Shown piece after piece: positions 51,597-61,177 of a DNA stretch of 64,000 bases. The notes beneath the pieces were generated by a model, which did no database searches, was not told the DNA's origin, and was given only the letters and a program-made list of their open reading frames with translations. Made by a program: the position numbers and the translations under genes. Within the stretch, counting starts at the first letter, position 1. Every line of letters starts with the position of its first letter. The DNA comes from Oceanihabitans iliipiscarium (lineage in GTDB: Bacteria; Bacteroidota; Bacteroidia; Flavobacteriales; Flavobacteriaceae): NCBI RefSeq assembly GCF_042686125.1, contig NZ_JBHUOV010000001.1:1178001-1242000 (forward strand), read 5' to 3'.

Positions 51597-52703
51597 ATGA
51601 AATACCAATCCAGAAGAAAAGCATTAATACTCTTAGCAGATGGCACCATTTTTCATGGTAAAGCTGTAGGAAATAAAGAAGGAACAGCCTTTGGCGAAGT
51701 TTGCTTTAATACAGGAATGACTGGCTATCAAGAAATTTTTACAGACCCTTCTTATTTTGGCCAACTTATGGTTACCACCAATGCACATATTGGAAACTAC
51801 GGAACACATAAAGACGAAAATGAATCTAATAATATTAAAATATCTGGACTCATCTGTAGAAATTTTAGCTACGATTATTCTCGTGATGCAGCAGATAGCT
51901 CTTTAGAAGACTTTCTAAACGATAATAACCTGTTCGCCATTTCTGATGTCGATACCAGAGCATTGGTAAGCTATATTAGAGATCATGGCGCTATGAATGC
52001 TGTAATCTCTTCAGATGTAGAGCATGTAGAAGATTTAAAAAAACAGCTTGCAGACATTCCACAAATGAATGGTTTAGAATTAGCCTCTAAAGTTTCGACT
52101 AAAACACCTTACTATTTCGGAAATGAAAAGGCTTCAATTAAAATTGCAGCTTTAGATATTGGCATCAAAAAAAATATCCTTCGTAATTTATCTCAACGTG
52201 ATGCTTATATTAAAGTGTTTCCATACAATTCTAAATTTGAAGACCTAGAAGCCTTCAATCCCGATGGTTATTTTTTATCTAATGGTCCTGGAGATCCAGA
52301 ACCTTTAATAGAAGCACAAGAAGTCGCTAAAGAAATCATTAAAAGAGATTTACCCTTATTTGGTATTTGTTTAGGCCATCAAGTGATTGCTTTGGCTAAC
52401 GGAGTGTCCACTTACAAAATGCATAATGGACATCGAGGAATTAATCATCCTGTGAAAAATTTAATCACAGGAAAAGGAGAAATTACTTCACAAAATCACG
52501 GTTTTGCTATTAATAGAGAAGATGCCGAAGCACATCCTGATTTAGAAATTACGCACGTACATTTAAATGATAATACTGTTGCTGGTATTAAAATGAAAAA
52601 TAAAAATTGTTTTTCTGTACAATACCATCCAGAAGCCAGTCCTGGACCACATGATTCATCATATTTATTTGATGAATTTATTAATAATATTAAATCAAAC
52701 TAA
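51597..52703 (+). CDS. carA: Carbamoyl-phosphate synthase small subunit
   Basis: Glutaminase subunit of 368 residues that feeds ammonia to CarB for arginine and pyrimidine synthesis. The N-terminal domain has ILLADGTIFHGKAVG and FNTGMTGYQEIFTDPSYFGQ. The class I amidotransferase domain has the nucleophile in FGICLGHQ (Cys258) and the His-Glu pair in YHPE (His344, Glu346), all intact. carB is not adjacent. It follows structured repeat copy C and precedes eno by 17 bases, so carA and eno are probably cotranscribed. Confidence 0.97.
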   Translation: MKYQSRRKALILLADGTIFHGKAVGNKEGTAFGEVCFNTGMTGYQEIFTDPSYFGQLMVTTNAHIGNYGTHKDENESNNIKISGLICRNFSYDYSRDAADSSLEDFLNDNNLFAISDVDTRALVSYIRDHGAMNAVISSDVEHVEDLKKQLADIPQMNGLELASKVSTKTPYYFGNEKASIKIAALDIGIKKNILRNLSQRDAYIKVFPYNSKFEDLEAFNPDGYFLSNGPGDPEPLIEAQEVAKEIIKRDLPLFGICLGHQVIALANGVSTYKMHNGHRGINHPVKNLITGKGEITSQNHGFAINREDAEAHPDLEITHVHLNDNTVAGIKMKNKNCFSVQYHPEASPGPHDSSYLFDEFINNIKSN

Positions 52704-52720
52704 TACAAAGTAAAAAAAGC

Positions 52721-54010
52721 ATGAGCATAATAATAGATATTCGAGCAAGACAAATTTTTGATTCAAGAGGTAACCCAACTGTCGAAGTTGATGTCGTTAC
52801 AGAAAATGGTGTTATGGGAAGAGCTGCTGTGCCTTCTGGAGCTTCAACAGGTGAACATGAAGCTGTTGAATTACGCGATGGTGGAAACGCTTATATGGGC
52901 AAAGGTGTAATCAAAGCAGTAAGCAATGTAAACACCATTATTGCTCAAGAATTATTAGGGGTTTCTGTATTTGACCAAAATGATATCGATCAAATTATGA
53001 TTGACTTAGATGGCACACCAAACAAATCTAAGTTAGGTGCAAATGCCATTTTAGGCGTGTCTTTGGCGACTGCAAAGGCTGCTGCTAATGAGTTAGGTTT
53101 ACCCTTGTATCGTTATGTTGGTGGTGTGTCTGCCAATACCTTGCCTGTGCCAATGATGAATATCATTAATGGTGGTTCACATAGTGACGCACCAATTGCA
53201 TTTCAAGAATTTATGGTAATGCCTGTTAAAGCAGAAAACTTTACTCATGCGATGCAAATGGGAAGTGAGATTTTTCACCATTTAAAAAAAGTATTACACG
53301 ATAGAGGCCTGAGCACAGCTGTTGGTGATGAAGGCGGATTTGCACCAACTTTAGAAGGTGGAACCGAAGATGCGTTAGAAACAATTGCTAAAGCTGTTAC
53401 AAACGCAGGTTATAAATTAGGCGACGATGTCATGATTGCCCTAGATTGCGCTGCTGCAGAATTCTATATTGATGGAAAATACGACTATACCAAGTTCGAA
53501 GGCGCTTCAGGACAAGTAAGAACAAGCCATGAACAGGCGGATTATTTAGCGGAGTTAGCTTCTAAATATCCTATCATCTCTATTGAAGATGGTATGGATG
53601 AAAACGATTGGGAGGGTTGGAAATATTTAACCGAAAAAATTGGTGATAAAGTACAATTGGTAGGTGACGATTTATTTGTAACGAATGTTGAAAGACTGTC
53701 TAAAGGAATTAACGAAAACATTGCCAATTCTATCCTAATTAAAGTCAATCAAATAGGAACCTTAACCGAAACAATTGCTGCTGTAAATATGGCTCACAAT
53801 GCAGGTTATACCTCAGTGATGTCGCATCGTTCTGGTGAAACAGAAGATAATACCATTGCCGATTTAGCTGTGGCTTTAAACACTGGACAAATCAAAACAG
53901 GCTCTGCCTCGCGTTCAGATCGTATGGCTAAGTATAACCAGTTATTACGTATTGAAGAAGAGTTAGGAACTGTGGCTTTTTATCCTAAAGAAAAAGCATT
54001 TAAAATTTAA
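52721..54010 (+). CDS. eno: Enolase
   Basis: Glycolytic enzyme of 429 residues that converts 2-phosphoglycerate to phosphoenolpyruvate. The N-terminal ARQIFDSRGNPTVEVDV and PSGASTGEHEAVELRD are typical; metal and catalytic residues are in GDEGGFAP, SIEDGMDENDW, LVGDDLFVTN, IKVNQIGTLTE and SHRSGETED. Length is standard. No strong terminator follows; an all-A/T palindrome at 54012-54028 is too weak to rely on. Confidence 0.98.
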   Translation: MSIIIDIRARQIFDSRGNPTVEVDVVTENGVMGRAAVPSGASTGEHEAVELRDGGNAYMGKGVIKAVSNVNTIIAQELLGVSVFDQNDIDQIMIDLDGTPNKSKLGANAILGVSLATAKAAANELGLPLYRYVGGVSANTLPVPMMNIINGGSHSDAPIAFQEFMVMPVKAENFTHAMQMGSEIFHHLKKVLHDRGLSTAVGDEGGFAPTLEGGTEDALETIAKAVTNAGYKLGDDVMIALDCAAAEFYIDGKYDYTKFEGASGQVRTSHEQADYLAELASKYPIISIEDGMDENDWEGWKYLTEKIGDKVQLVGDDLFVTNVERLSKGINENIANSILIKVNQIGTLTETIAAVNMAHNAGYTSVMSHRSGETEDNTIADLAVALNTGQIKTGSASRSDRMAKYNQLLRIEEELGTVAFYPKEKAFKI

Positions 54011-54055
54011 AAAAATATATTATATTTTATAACTTGTCAAATAAAAATAACAGCA

Positions 54056-56560
54056 ATGAAAGGAAAATTATTTACATTAATACTAATTTTTATACTTAGC
54101 TTCCCAAAGGCTAATGCGCAAGTATTACCTACAGGTTTTTCTATTGTAGAAGTAGTAAACAATATTGAAAATGTATCTTGCTTTACTTTTGTAGATGCAG
54201 ATAACATTCTAATAGCAAAACAAAGTGGTGAAATTTATCTTTTAAGCAATGGTGTGCTTTCTAGTGAGCCTATAGTTGAAATTCCAACAATTGTCACTTC
54301 TGTTGGAGGTGATAAAGGGTTAGTTGGGTTGAAAATGGATCCAGATTACCCTACTTCTCCGTATGTTTATGTTACTTACACTGTTGAATCAGCAGTATAT
54401 AATAGAATCTCAAGATTTCAGTTTGTAGATTCTGATATAGAACTGAGTTCGGAAGAAGTATTGTTAGATTTACAGCCAATACCAAACAGATGGCATACAG
54501 GAGGATCTATAGTTATTGATGATGAAGGGCATCTGTTTAGTTCTACAGGAGATAATAGTAGCCCTGGGAGAGCTCAATTAATGAACTATACGCATGGGAA
54601 AATTGTAAGAATCAATAAAGATGGTACCATACCTATTGATAATCCTTTTTATGTCGGAGATGGTAACCCTGAAGATATAATTTGGTCTATGGGATTAAGG
54701 AATCCTTATACAATGGCAATTCATAAACCAACTAATACAATTTTTGTAAATGATGTTGGACAGCACCTATGGGAAGAAGTTAATGACGCAAGTATTGGTG
54801 GGCGTAATTTTGGTTGGCCCCTAGAAGAAGGTTATAATAGTGAAGGGTCTATATACGACCCCCCTTCTTATGCTTATGGGCATACGGTTGATGATTCTGA
54901 CAGGCTTGGAAATGCAATTACAGGAGGAGATTTTTACGACCCAATAGACCCAAAATATCCTAGTGAGTATGTTGGAAAGTATTTTTTTCTAGAGTATGAT
55001 AAACAATGGATTAATTATATAGACCCTGTACTAGATGGACATGATCATATTCATGATTTAACTAACTCAAGAGAAACATTAGGTACCGAAATACCAAGAG
55101 GCGGAATTTATTTAACAACAAGCCCAGATGGGTATTTATATTACTTTAGTAGAATTGAAAATACGTTGTATAAAATAGTCTATTATGATGGTGATGAGCC
55201 AATAATATTAGAACATCAAGAAGATACTACTACAATGATTGGAGAGCGCACAAGATTTGAAATTACAGCGGTTGGAGCTCCAGAATTAATATATGATTGG
55301 TATAAGGATGGAAGTTTAATTAATAGACCAGTAAACACAAATATATATAGCTTTCCTGATACTCAGGTTACTAGAGCTGGCACTTATCAAGTTAAGGTTT
55401 CAAATTCTTTTGGTGAAGTTTGGACTAATGAGTGGGAACTTACTGTTATACCTTTTAATGAAGCTCCAGAATGTACAATTGTTTCACCAGAGCCAACTTT
55501 AACATATCAAGCAGGAGATATTATTTCATTTGAAGCTACAGCATCAGACACAGAACAAGGTGTTTTGCCTCCCGAGAACTTTGAGTGGTATGTTAATTTT
55601 CATCATGATGACCATGTCCATGATGGACCTCCAATTGCCATTGACTTATCTAGTGGGAATTTCACTATACCTGATGTTGGAGAATCATCTTCAAACGTAT
55701 ATTATGAGTTTATTGTTAGAGTTCATGATGATATTGGTCAGGAAACAGAGTCTTCAGTAAATATTTATCCTCAAATATCTTCAGTGAGTTTTGTAACATC
55801 ACCTCCAGATTTAGAAGTTACAATTGATGGACCTCGTTATCAAACTCCCTTAACAGAAGATTTTGTTGAACATTTAAAGTTGCCAATAGGAGCACCACCA
55901 TATCAAACATTACCTGGTGTAGGTGCTATTTATAGACTAAGCCATTGGTCTGAAACTGTCGTTGATGATTTATATACTATTCCAGATGATGATATAGAAA
56001 TTACAGCTCATTTTGCAGAGTGTACTTATCCTGATAATATTGCATTTTTGGCTTTTGAAGAAACGCCTTTTGGTGTTTCATTTAATTGGCCAGCGACAAC
56101 ACTTCCATGTAATCAGGGCTTTACACTTGAAAATTTGAATTCAGCTGAACTATTTGATGTTTTGGCTTTTAGAGATGTTAGCGAATATGATTATTTAGTT
56201 GGCGGACTTGAAGAAGGAGTAGAATATCAATTTAGAGTACAGGCTTATAACGAATATGGTGTGTCTGATTATACGTATGTTAGTTTCACATTAGGTGTAG
56301 ACGATACAAATCAATTAAGTCATGTATCTGTATTTCCAAATCCAGTACAAAATTATTTTGTTCTTGACGGATTAAAAGTTGAAGCACCTTATGAAATTAA
56401 TATGTATTCAATTCTTGGTCAGTCTGTCAATCGCCTACTTGTTAGTAATTTAGATGGAAATCAACTTCAGTATGATGTGTCAAAACTATCTAAAGGAGTC
56501 TATTTCTTAAGATTGTCTTCTGAAGGCAAAGAAAAGACATTTAAGATTATAAAAAACTAA
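54056..56560 (+). CDS. Secreted PQQ-type sugar dehydrogenase-like protein with T9SS domain
   Basis: Predicted secreted multidomain protein of 834 residues. Signal peptide to ANAQ (about 22). Residues 25-370 form a six-bladed propeller of the glucose/sorbosone dehydrogenase family: GGDKGLVGLKMDPDY, RWHTGGSIVIDDEGHLFSST, WSMGLRNPYTMAIHK and GRNFGWPLEEG. An Ig-like domain (TRFEITAVGAPELIYDWYKD) follows at about 390-465, then a beta domain, a fibronectin type III domain (EEGVEYQFRVQAYNEYG) near 720, and a type A sorting domain (VFPNPVQN to KTFKIIKN). PQQ dependence and sugar are inferred only. It is 45 bases after eno and has its own terminator. Confidence 0.85.
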   Translation: MKGKLFTLILIFILSFPKANAQVLPTGFSIVEVVNNIENVSCFTFVDADNILIAKQSGEIYLLSNGVLSSEPIVEIPTIVTSVGGDKGLVGLKMDPDYPTSPYVYVTYTVESAVYNRISRFQFVDSDIELSSEEVLLDLQPIPNRWHTGGSIVIDDEGHLFSSTGDNSSPGRAQLMNYTHGKIVRINKDGTIPIDNPFYVGDGNPEDIIWSMGLRNPYTMAIHKPTNTIFVNDVGQHLWEEVNDASIGGRNFGWPLEEGYNSEGSIYDPPSYAYGHTVDDSDRLGNAITGGDFYDPIDPKYPSEYVGKYFFLEYDKQWINYIDPVLDGHDHIHDLTNSRETLGTEIPRGGIYLTTSPDGYLYYFSRIENTLYKIVYYDGDEPIILEHQEDTTTMIGERTRFEITAVGAPELIYDWYKDGSLINRPVNTNIYSFPDTQVTRAGTYQVKVSNSFGEVWTNEWELTVIPFNEAPECTIVSPEPTLTYQAGDIISFEATASDTEQGVLPPENFEWYVNFHHDDHVHDGPPIAIDLSSGNFTIPDVGESSSNVYYEFIVRVHDDIGQETESSVNIYPQISSVSFVTSPPDLEVTIDGPRYQTPLTEDFVEHLKLPIGAPPYQTLPGVGAIYRLSHWSETVVDDLYTIPDDDIEITAHFAECTYPDNIAFLAFEETPFGVSFNWPATTLPCNQGFTLENLNSAELFDVLAFRDVSEYDYLVGGLEEGVEYQFRVQAYNEYGVSDYTYVSFTLGVDDTNQLSHVSVFPNPVQNYFVLDGLKVEAPYEINMYSILGQSVNRLLVSNLDGNQLQYDVSKLSKGVYFLRLSSEGKEKTFKIIKN

Positions 56561-56600
56561 CATCAAGTTGATTAAGTAAACTCATTTATTTTAAATAAAA

Positions 56601-56632
56601 AAAACCTGTAAAAAATATTTTACAGGTTTTTT
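56601..56632 (+). terminator. Terminator after the sugar dehydrogenase-like gene
   Basis: AAAACCTGTAAAA (56601-56613) pairs with TTTTACAGGTTTT (56618-56630) over a 4-base loop and is followed by TT and a further T-run. Confidence 0.9.
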
Positions 56633-56688
56633 GTTTTTCACACGCAACCTTTTACTAATTATTGCATCTATAAAGTAAACTACCAACT

Positions 56689-58735
56689 ATGAAAAAATTA
56701 ATCCTCCTCCTTATACTTTGTTCTTTTGGATATACACAAGCGCAAATAGTAAATGTTCCAGATGAGAATTTTAAAGCCGCTTTGTTAGAAGCATCTCCAG
56801 ATAATATTATTGCGAGTAATCTAAGCGGGAGTTACTATAAAATTGATGCCAATGACGATGGTGAAATTCAAGAAAGTGAAGCTTTGAATACTTCTTCATT
56901 GATAGTTTATGGTAGAAATATAAATAACTTAGAAGGATTACAAGCATTTACGAACCTTCTTAGTTTGGATTGTAGTAGTAACAATTTAACTGAGATAGAT
57001 TTGCCAAAATATAAACTTAATAACTCTAAGGGTTGAAATTAACCAGTTAACAGGTTTGGATTTATCCCAAAATACAAATTTAACTAATTTAAGATGCAGT
57101 GAGAATAGTTTAAATTCGTTAGACCTTTCAAACAATGTATTACTTGAATATGTAACGGGTTTTTTCAATAACATCACGCATTTAGATCTTTCACAGAATG
57201 GATTGTTAAATGTCGCGTCATTTGGTTATAATGATTTAATAGAAGTTAATGCTAAAAATGGTAAAAATGAAAGAATATATTTAGATCCCAATGCTAACCT
57301 TGCTTATCTCTGTATAGATGAAAATGACTTGAATTCCTTAGATCAAGTTCCAGAAAATGTAGTAATCAGTTCTTATTGTAATTTTACGCCAGGAGGGAAT
57401 TACAATACCATTACTGGTCAAGTGTTTTTTGATGTTGATAGTGATGGTTGTAATATAGGCGATGTACCAGCTTTAAATACAAAAGTAGAAATTTACGATG
57501 GAACTGAATATGGCGTAACGTATGTTGATGAATATGGTAATTATACTTTTTATGTAGACAGCGGAAGTTTTACAGTTGTTGCAAAAAATGAAAATTATGG
57601 TTGTTTTGATAATATTCCTACATTATCTACAGTTAACTTTGAAAATAATTTTAACAATTCAATTTCTAGAGATTTCTGCCTCTCGTCAAATACGAGTTGC
57701 ATTGATGTAGAAATAGTAATCATTCCAAATATTCTTCCTCGTCCGGGATTTGATGCTAGTTACCAATTAGTTTATCATAATAAAAGTAACGAAACAGTTT
57801 CTGGAAATATAGAATTTAATTTTGACGACTCCATTTTAGATTATATATCTTCTTCTATACCATTAGATAATCAAGTCGAAGGAGGTTTATTTTGGAACTA
57901 TAGTGATTTAACTCCTTTTGAAACTAGAGTTATTGAAGTCACATTAAATGTGAATGGCCCAACTGAAACTCCACCAGTAGATATTGACGATACTTTGGTT
58001 TTTTTAGCTACTATTGAGCCTATTGAAGAAGACCAAACGCCAATTGACAATTTTTTTAAATTGGATCAATTAATTAGAGGTTCTTTCGACCCAAATGATA
58101 AAACCTGTTTAGAAGGTGAGTCGCTCGAACCAGAGATGATTGGTGAGTATTTACATTATAATATCAATTTTGAAAATACAGGAACAGCAGCAGCAACCTT
58201 TGTGGTTGTTAAAGATGTGATTGATGAAAGTATGTTTGATATGAATACCTTACAAGTCATGTTTGCATCACATGAAATGGTAACAAACATAACAGGAAAT
58301 AAAGTTGAATTCATCTTCGATAATATTAACCTAGAACCAGAAGACAAAGGCAATGTACTGTTTAAAATAAAAACCTTAAATAGTTTAGCGATAGATGATT
58401 CGGTGACTAATAGCGCAGAAATTTTCTTCGATTACAATTTTCCAATAGAAACTAACACCACAACCACAACTTTTGAAACCTTATCTGTTGATGAATTTGA
58501 ATGGAGTAATGCCATTAGTATGTTTCCAAATCCAGTAAGAGATGTTCTTGAAATTAAGGCAGAAGCACTAATGGAATTGATATCAGTTTACGATGTACAA
58601 GGCAGAAAAGTGTTTTCAAAAATCATAAACGCGTCTAACACGTCTATTAATGTTTCTAATTTTACGAGTGGTATTTATTTTTTAAACATTCAAACCAATC
58701 GTGGTGAACAGGTGGAGAAAATAATAAAAAATTAA
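56689..58735 (+). pseudogene. Leucine-rich-repeat T9SS protein gene split by a frameshift
   Basis: One secreted protein broken into two frames. Part 1 (56689-57036) has a signal peptide to QAQ and begins LRRs (LEGLQAFTNLLSLDCSSNNL) but ends in an unrelated 9-residue tail. Part 2 (open from about 57008, next frame, to 58735) continues the LRRs (TLRVEINQLTGLDLSQNTNL), then a SdrD/Cna-B-like domain (GQVFFDVDSDGCN), a DUF7619-like domain (GSFDPNDKTCLEG, then YNINFENTGTAAATF), and a type A sorting domain (MFPNPVRD to EKIIKN). Adding two A to the A4 run at 57006-57009 restores the 21-residue LRR period. It may be a true mutation, a phase-variable tract or a sequencing error; without a full product there is no T9SS cargo with a signal peptide. 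Confidence 0.8.
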
Positions 58736-58754
58736 AAGGACAGGACAACAATTT

Positions 58755-58789
58755 AAAGGGAATATGATGTTTTTATATTCCCTTTTTTT
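58755..58789 (+). terminator. Terminator after the LRR gene
   Basis: AAAGGGAATAT (58755-58765) pairs with ATATTCCCTTT (58775-58785) over a 9-base loop, followed by T residues. Confidence 0.9.
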
Positions 58790-58843
58790 ATACTATCAAT
58801 TTTAATAATCATATTATTGAAAATTCCTTGGTCACTTCGCTTT

Positions 58844-58861
58844 AAAAATCGTGTGATTTTT
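58844..58861. promoter_or_regulatory. Palindrome upstream of gltA
   Basis: AAAAATC and GATTTTT are separated by GTGT, 46 bases before the gltA ATG and just before a TAATTTAG that differs by one base from the -7 consensus. It could be an operator or a -33 region feature; no regulator can be named. Confidence 0.3.
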
Positions 58862-58906
58862 CGTAATTTAGCCTTCCGAAAAATAAAACAATAGTCAAGA
58901 ATACGT

Positions 58907-60193
58907 ATGTCAAAAACAGCTACACTAGAAATTGATGGAAATAAGTATGAGTTCCCTTTAACTGTAGGAACAGAAAACGAAGTTGCCATAGATATTAAAA
59001 CCTTAAGAGGCGTAACAGGAGGAGTAACCACTATAGACCCAGGATATAAAAACACAGGTGCTTGCGAAAGTGCTATAACGTTTTTAAATGGAGAAGAAGG
59101 TATTTTAAGATATCGAGGCTATTCTATTGAAGAGTTAGCTGAAAAAGCAGACTTTTTAGAAGTAGCGTTCTTACTTATATTTGGTGAATTACCAACCAAA
59201 GAGCAACTTGAAAAATTCCATTCAGATATTAAAGCACAATCTGTTGTTGATGATGATGTTCGAAAAATCATAGATGCATTTCCAAAGTCGGCACATCCAA
59301 TGGGTGTTATCTCATCTTTAACCAGTGCCTTAACTGCGTTTAACCCTTCTTCTGTGAATGTAGATTCTGAAGAGGAAATGTATAATGCTATTGTTAGAAT
59401 TTTAGGAAAATTCCCAGTGCTTGTAGCTTGGACCATGCGTAAAAAACATGGATTGCCATTAGACTATGGTGATAATACCTTAGGTTATGTAGAAAACATC
59501 TTAAAAATGATGTTTAAAAAACCTAATGAAGAGTATAAGCAAAACCCAATTCTAGTGGATGCTTTAGATAAATTATTAATCTTACATGCCGATCATGAGC
59601 AAAACTGCTCTACATCTACAGTACGTATTGTAGGATCTGCACATACTGGTTTATTTGCTTCGGTTTCTTCTGGTATTTCTGCACTTTGGGGACCATTACA
59701 TGGTGGAGCCAATCAAGCCGTTTTAGAAATGCTTAGCGCCATTCAAGAAGATGATGGCGATACAAAAAAATATATGGCAAAAGCCAAAGACAAAGAAGAT
59801 CCTTTCCGTTTAATGGGCTTTGGACATCGTGTCTATAAAAACTTTGACCCAAGAGCAAGAATCATTAAAGTCGCTGCAGATGAGGTGTTAGCAGATTTAG
59901 GTGTTGAAGATCCTATTTTGGGCATTGCAAAAGGTTTAGAGCAAGAAGCCTTAAACGATGATTACTTTGTGAAACGTAAATTGTATCCAAATGTAGATTT
60001 TTATTCAGGAATTATATATAGAGCAATGGGTATTCCAACAGAAATGTTTACCGTTATGTTTGCACTTGGTCGTTTACCAGGATGGATTGCACAATGGCGT
60101 GAAATGCGTTTAAGAAAAGAGCCTATTGGACGTCCAAGACAAGTTTATATTGGCGAAAATAGTCGTTCATTTAAAGATATAAAGAACAGGTAA
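58907..60193 (+). CDS. gltA: Citrate synthase
   Basis: Entry enzyme of the TCA cycle, 428 residues, joining acetyl-CoA and oxaloacetate. The N-terminal beta domain (TATLEIDGNKYEFPLTVGTE) marks the hexameric, NADH-sensitive type found in Gram-negative bacteria. Catalytic parts are ILHADHEQNCSTSTVR, GPLHGGANQAVLEML, MGFGHRVYKNFDPRA and NVDFYSGIIYRAMG. In this window it is separated from eno by two secreted-protein genes, and it carries its own terminator. Confidence 0.97.
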   Translation: MSKTATLEIDGNKYEFPLTVGTENEVAIDIKTLRGVTGGVTTIDPGYKNTGACESAITFLNGEEGILRYRGYSIEELAEKADFLEVAFLLIFGELPTKEQLEKFHSDIKAQSVVDDDVRKIIDAFPKSAHPMGVISSLTSALTAFNPSSVNVDSEEEMYNAIVRILGKFPVLVAWTMRKKHGLPLDYGDNTLGYVENILKMMFKKPNEEYKQNPILVDALDKLLILHADHEQNCSTSTVRIVGSAHTGLFASVSSGISALWGPLHGGANQAVLEMLSAIQEDDGDTKKYMAKAKDKEDPFRLMGFGHRVYKNFDPRARIIKVAADEVLADLGVEDPILGIAKGLEQEALNDDYFVKRKLYPNVDFYSGIIYRAMGIPTEMFTVMFALGRLPGWIAQWREMRLRKEPIGRPRQVYIGENSRSFKDIKNR

Positions 60194-60211
60194 GTATAAT
60201 TAATACTATTG

Positions 60212-60244
60212 AAGCTTCATAAGTCATTATGAAGCTTTTTTTTT
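60212..60244 (+). terminator. Terminator after gltA
   Basis: AAGCTTCATAA (60212-60222) pairs with TTATGAAGCTT (60227-60237) over the loop GTCA and is followed by a long T-run. Confidence 0.93.
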
Positions 60245-60255
60245 ATATTTACAGC

Positions 60256-61170
60256 ATGCTAAAACTAAACGTCAAAAACGAAACATCACGATTAAGAGCT
60301 GTTGTACTTGGTACTGCAGAAAGCAATGGACCAACACCAACTGTAGAGGAAGCGTACGACCCAAAATCTTTAGAGCATATCAAAGCAGGAACCTATCCTG
60401 TTGAAGCTGATATGATTCCTGAAATGGAAGCTGTGGCTGCTGTGTTTAAGAAGTATGATGTACAAGTGTTTCGACCAGAAATAATTAAAGAGTGTAACCA
60501 AATCTTTACACGTGATATTGCTTTTGTGATAGATGATAAGTTTGTAAAAGCGAATATGCTTCCCGATAGAGAACAAGAGTTTGAAGCTATTGAACATGTC
60601 TGGACACAAGTACCAAAAGAACAAAGAATTAAACTGCCTGAGTATTGCCATATTGAAGGTGGCGATGTCATGCTTTATAACGACCACATTTTTATAGGTA
60701 CCTATTCAGGAGAAGATTATGCCGATTATATTATAGCGCGAACAAATATGGATGCCGTAATAGCGATTCAAGAATTGTTTCCGCATAAAATTGTGAAATC
60801 GTTCGAATTGCGCAAATCCAACACCAATCCTAGAGAAAACGCGTTGCACTTAGATTGTTGTTTTCAGCCTGTTGGTAAAGACAAAGCCATTTTGCATCGC
60901 AATGGGTTTTTAGTTGAAAGTGAATATGAATGGTTAGTCAATTTCTTCGGAAAGGAAAATATTTTTGAAATCACTAAAGATGAAATGTATAACATGAACA
61001 GTAATATTTTTTCTATTGCTGAAGATGTAGTGATTTCTGAACAAAATTTTACACGTTTAAACACCTGGTTACGCGACAATGGTTTTACAGTAGAAGAAGT
61101 ACCTTATGCCGAAATAGCAAAACAGGAAGGCTTATTACGCTGTAGCACTTTACCTTTAATAAGAGATTAA
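60256..61170 (+). CDS. Dimethylarginine dimethylaminohydrolase/amidinotransferase family protein
   Basis: Guanidino-group-modifying enzyme of 304 residues with the pentein fold. Conserved parts are LRAVVLGT near the N terminus, IFTRDIAFVI, CHIEGGDVMLY, the catalytic His in NALHLDCCF and the catalytic Cys in LLRCSTLPLIRD (Cys296). The ATG at 60256 is chosen since an upstream in-frame ATG at 60229 lies in the gltA terminator. The fold also includes glycine amidinotransferases and arginine deiminases, so the substrate (methylarginine, arginine or a relative) is not settled. It is followed after seven bases by a second pentein gene. Confidence 0.83.
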   Translation: MLKLNVKNETSRLRAVVLGTAESNGPTPTVEEAYDPKSLEHIKAGTYPVEADMIPEMEAVAAVFKKYDVQVFRPEIIKECNQIFTRDIAFVIDDKFVKANMLPDREQEFEAIEHVWTQVPKEQRIKLPEYCHIEGGDVMLYNDHIFIGTYSGEDYADYIIARTNMDAVIAIQELFPHKIVKSFELRKSNTNPRENALHLDCCFQPVGKDKAILHRNGFLVESEYEWLVNFFGKENIFEITKDEMYNMNSNIFSIAEDVVISEQNFTRLNTWLRDNGFTVEEVPYAEIAKQEGLLRCSTLPLIRD

Positions 61171-61177
61171 TAAGCAC

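Noticed and set aside
54012..54028. A/T palindrome after eno as a terminator
   Set aside because: It has no G-C pairs and would be too unstable to terminate reliably.
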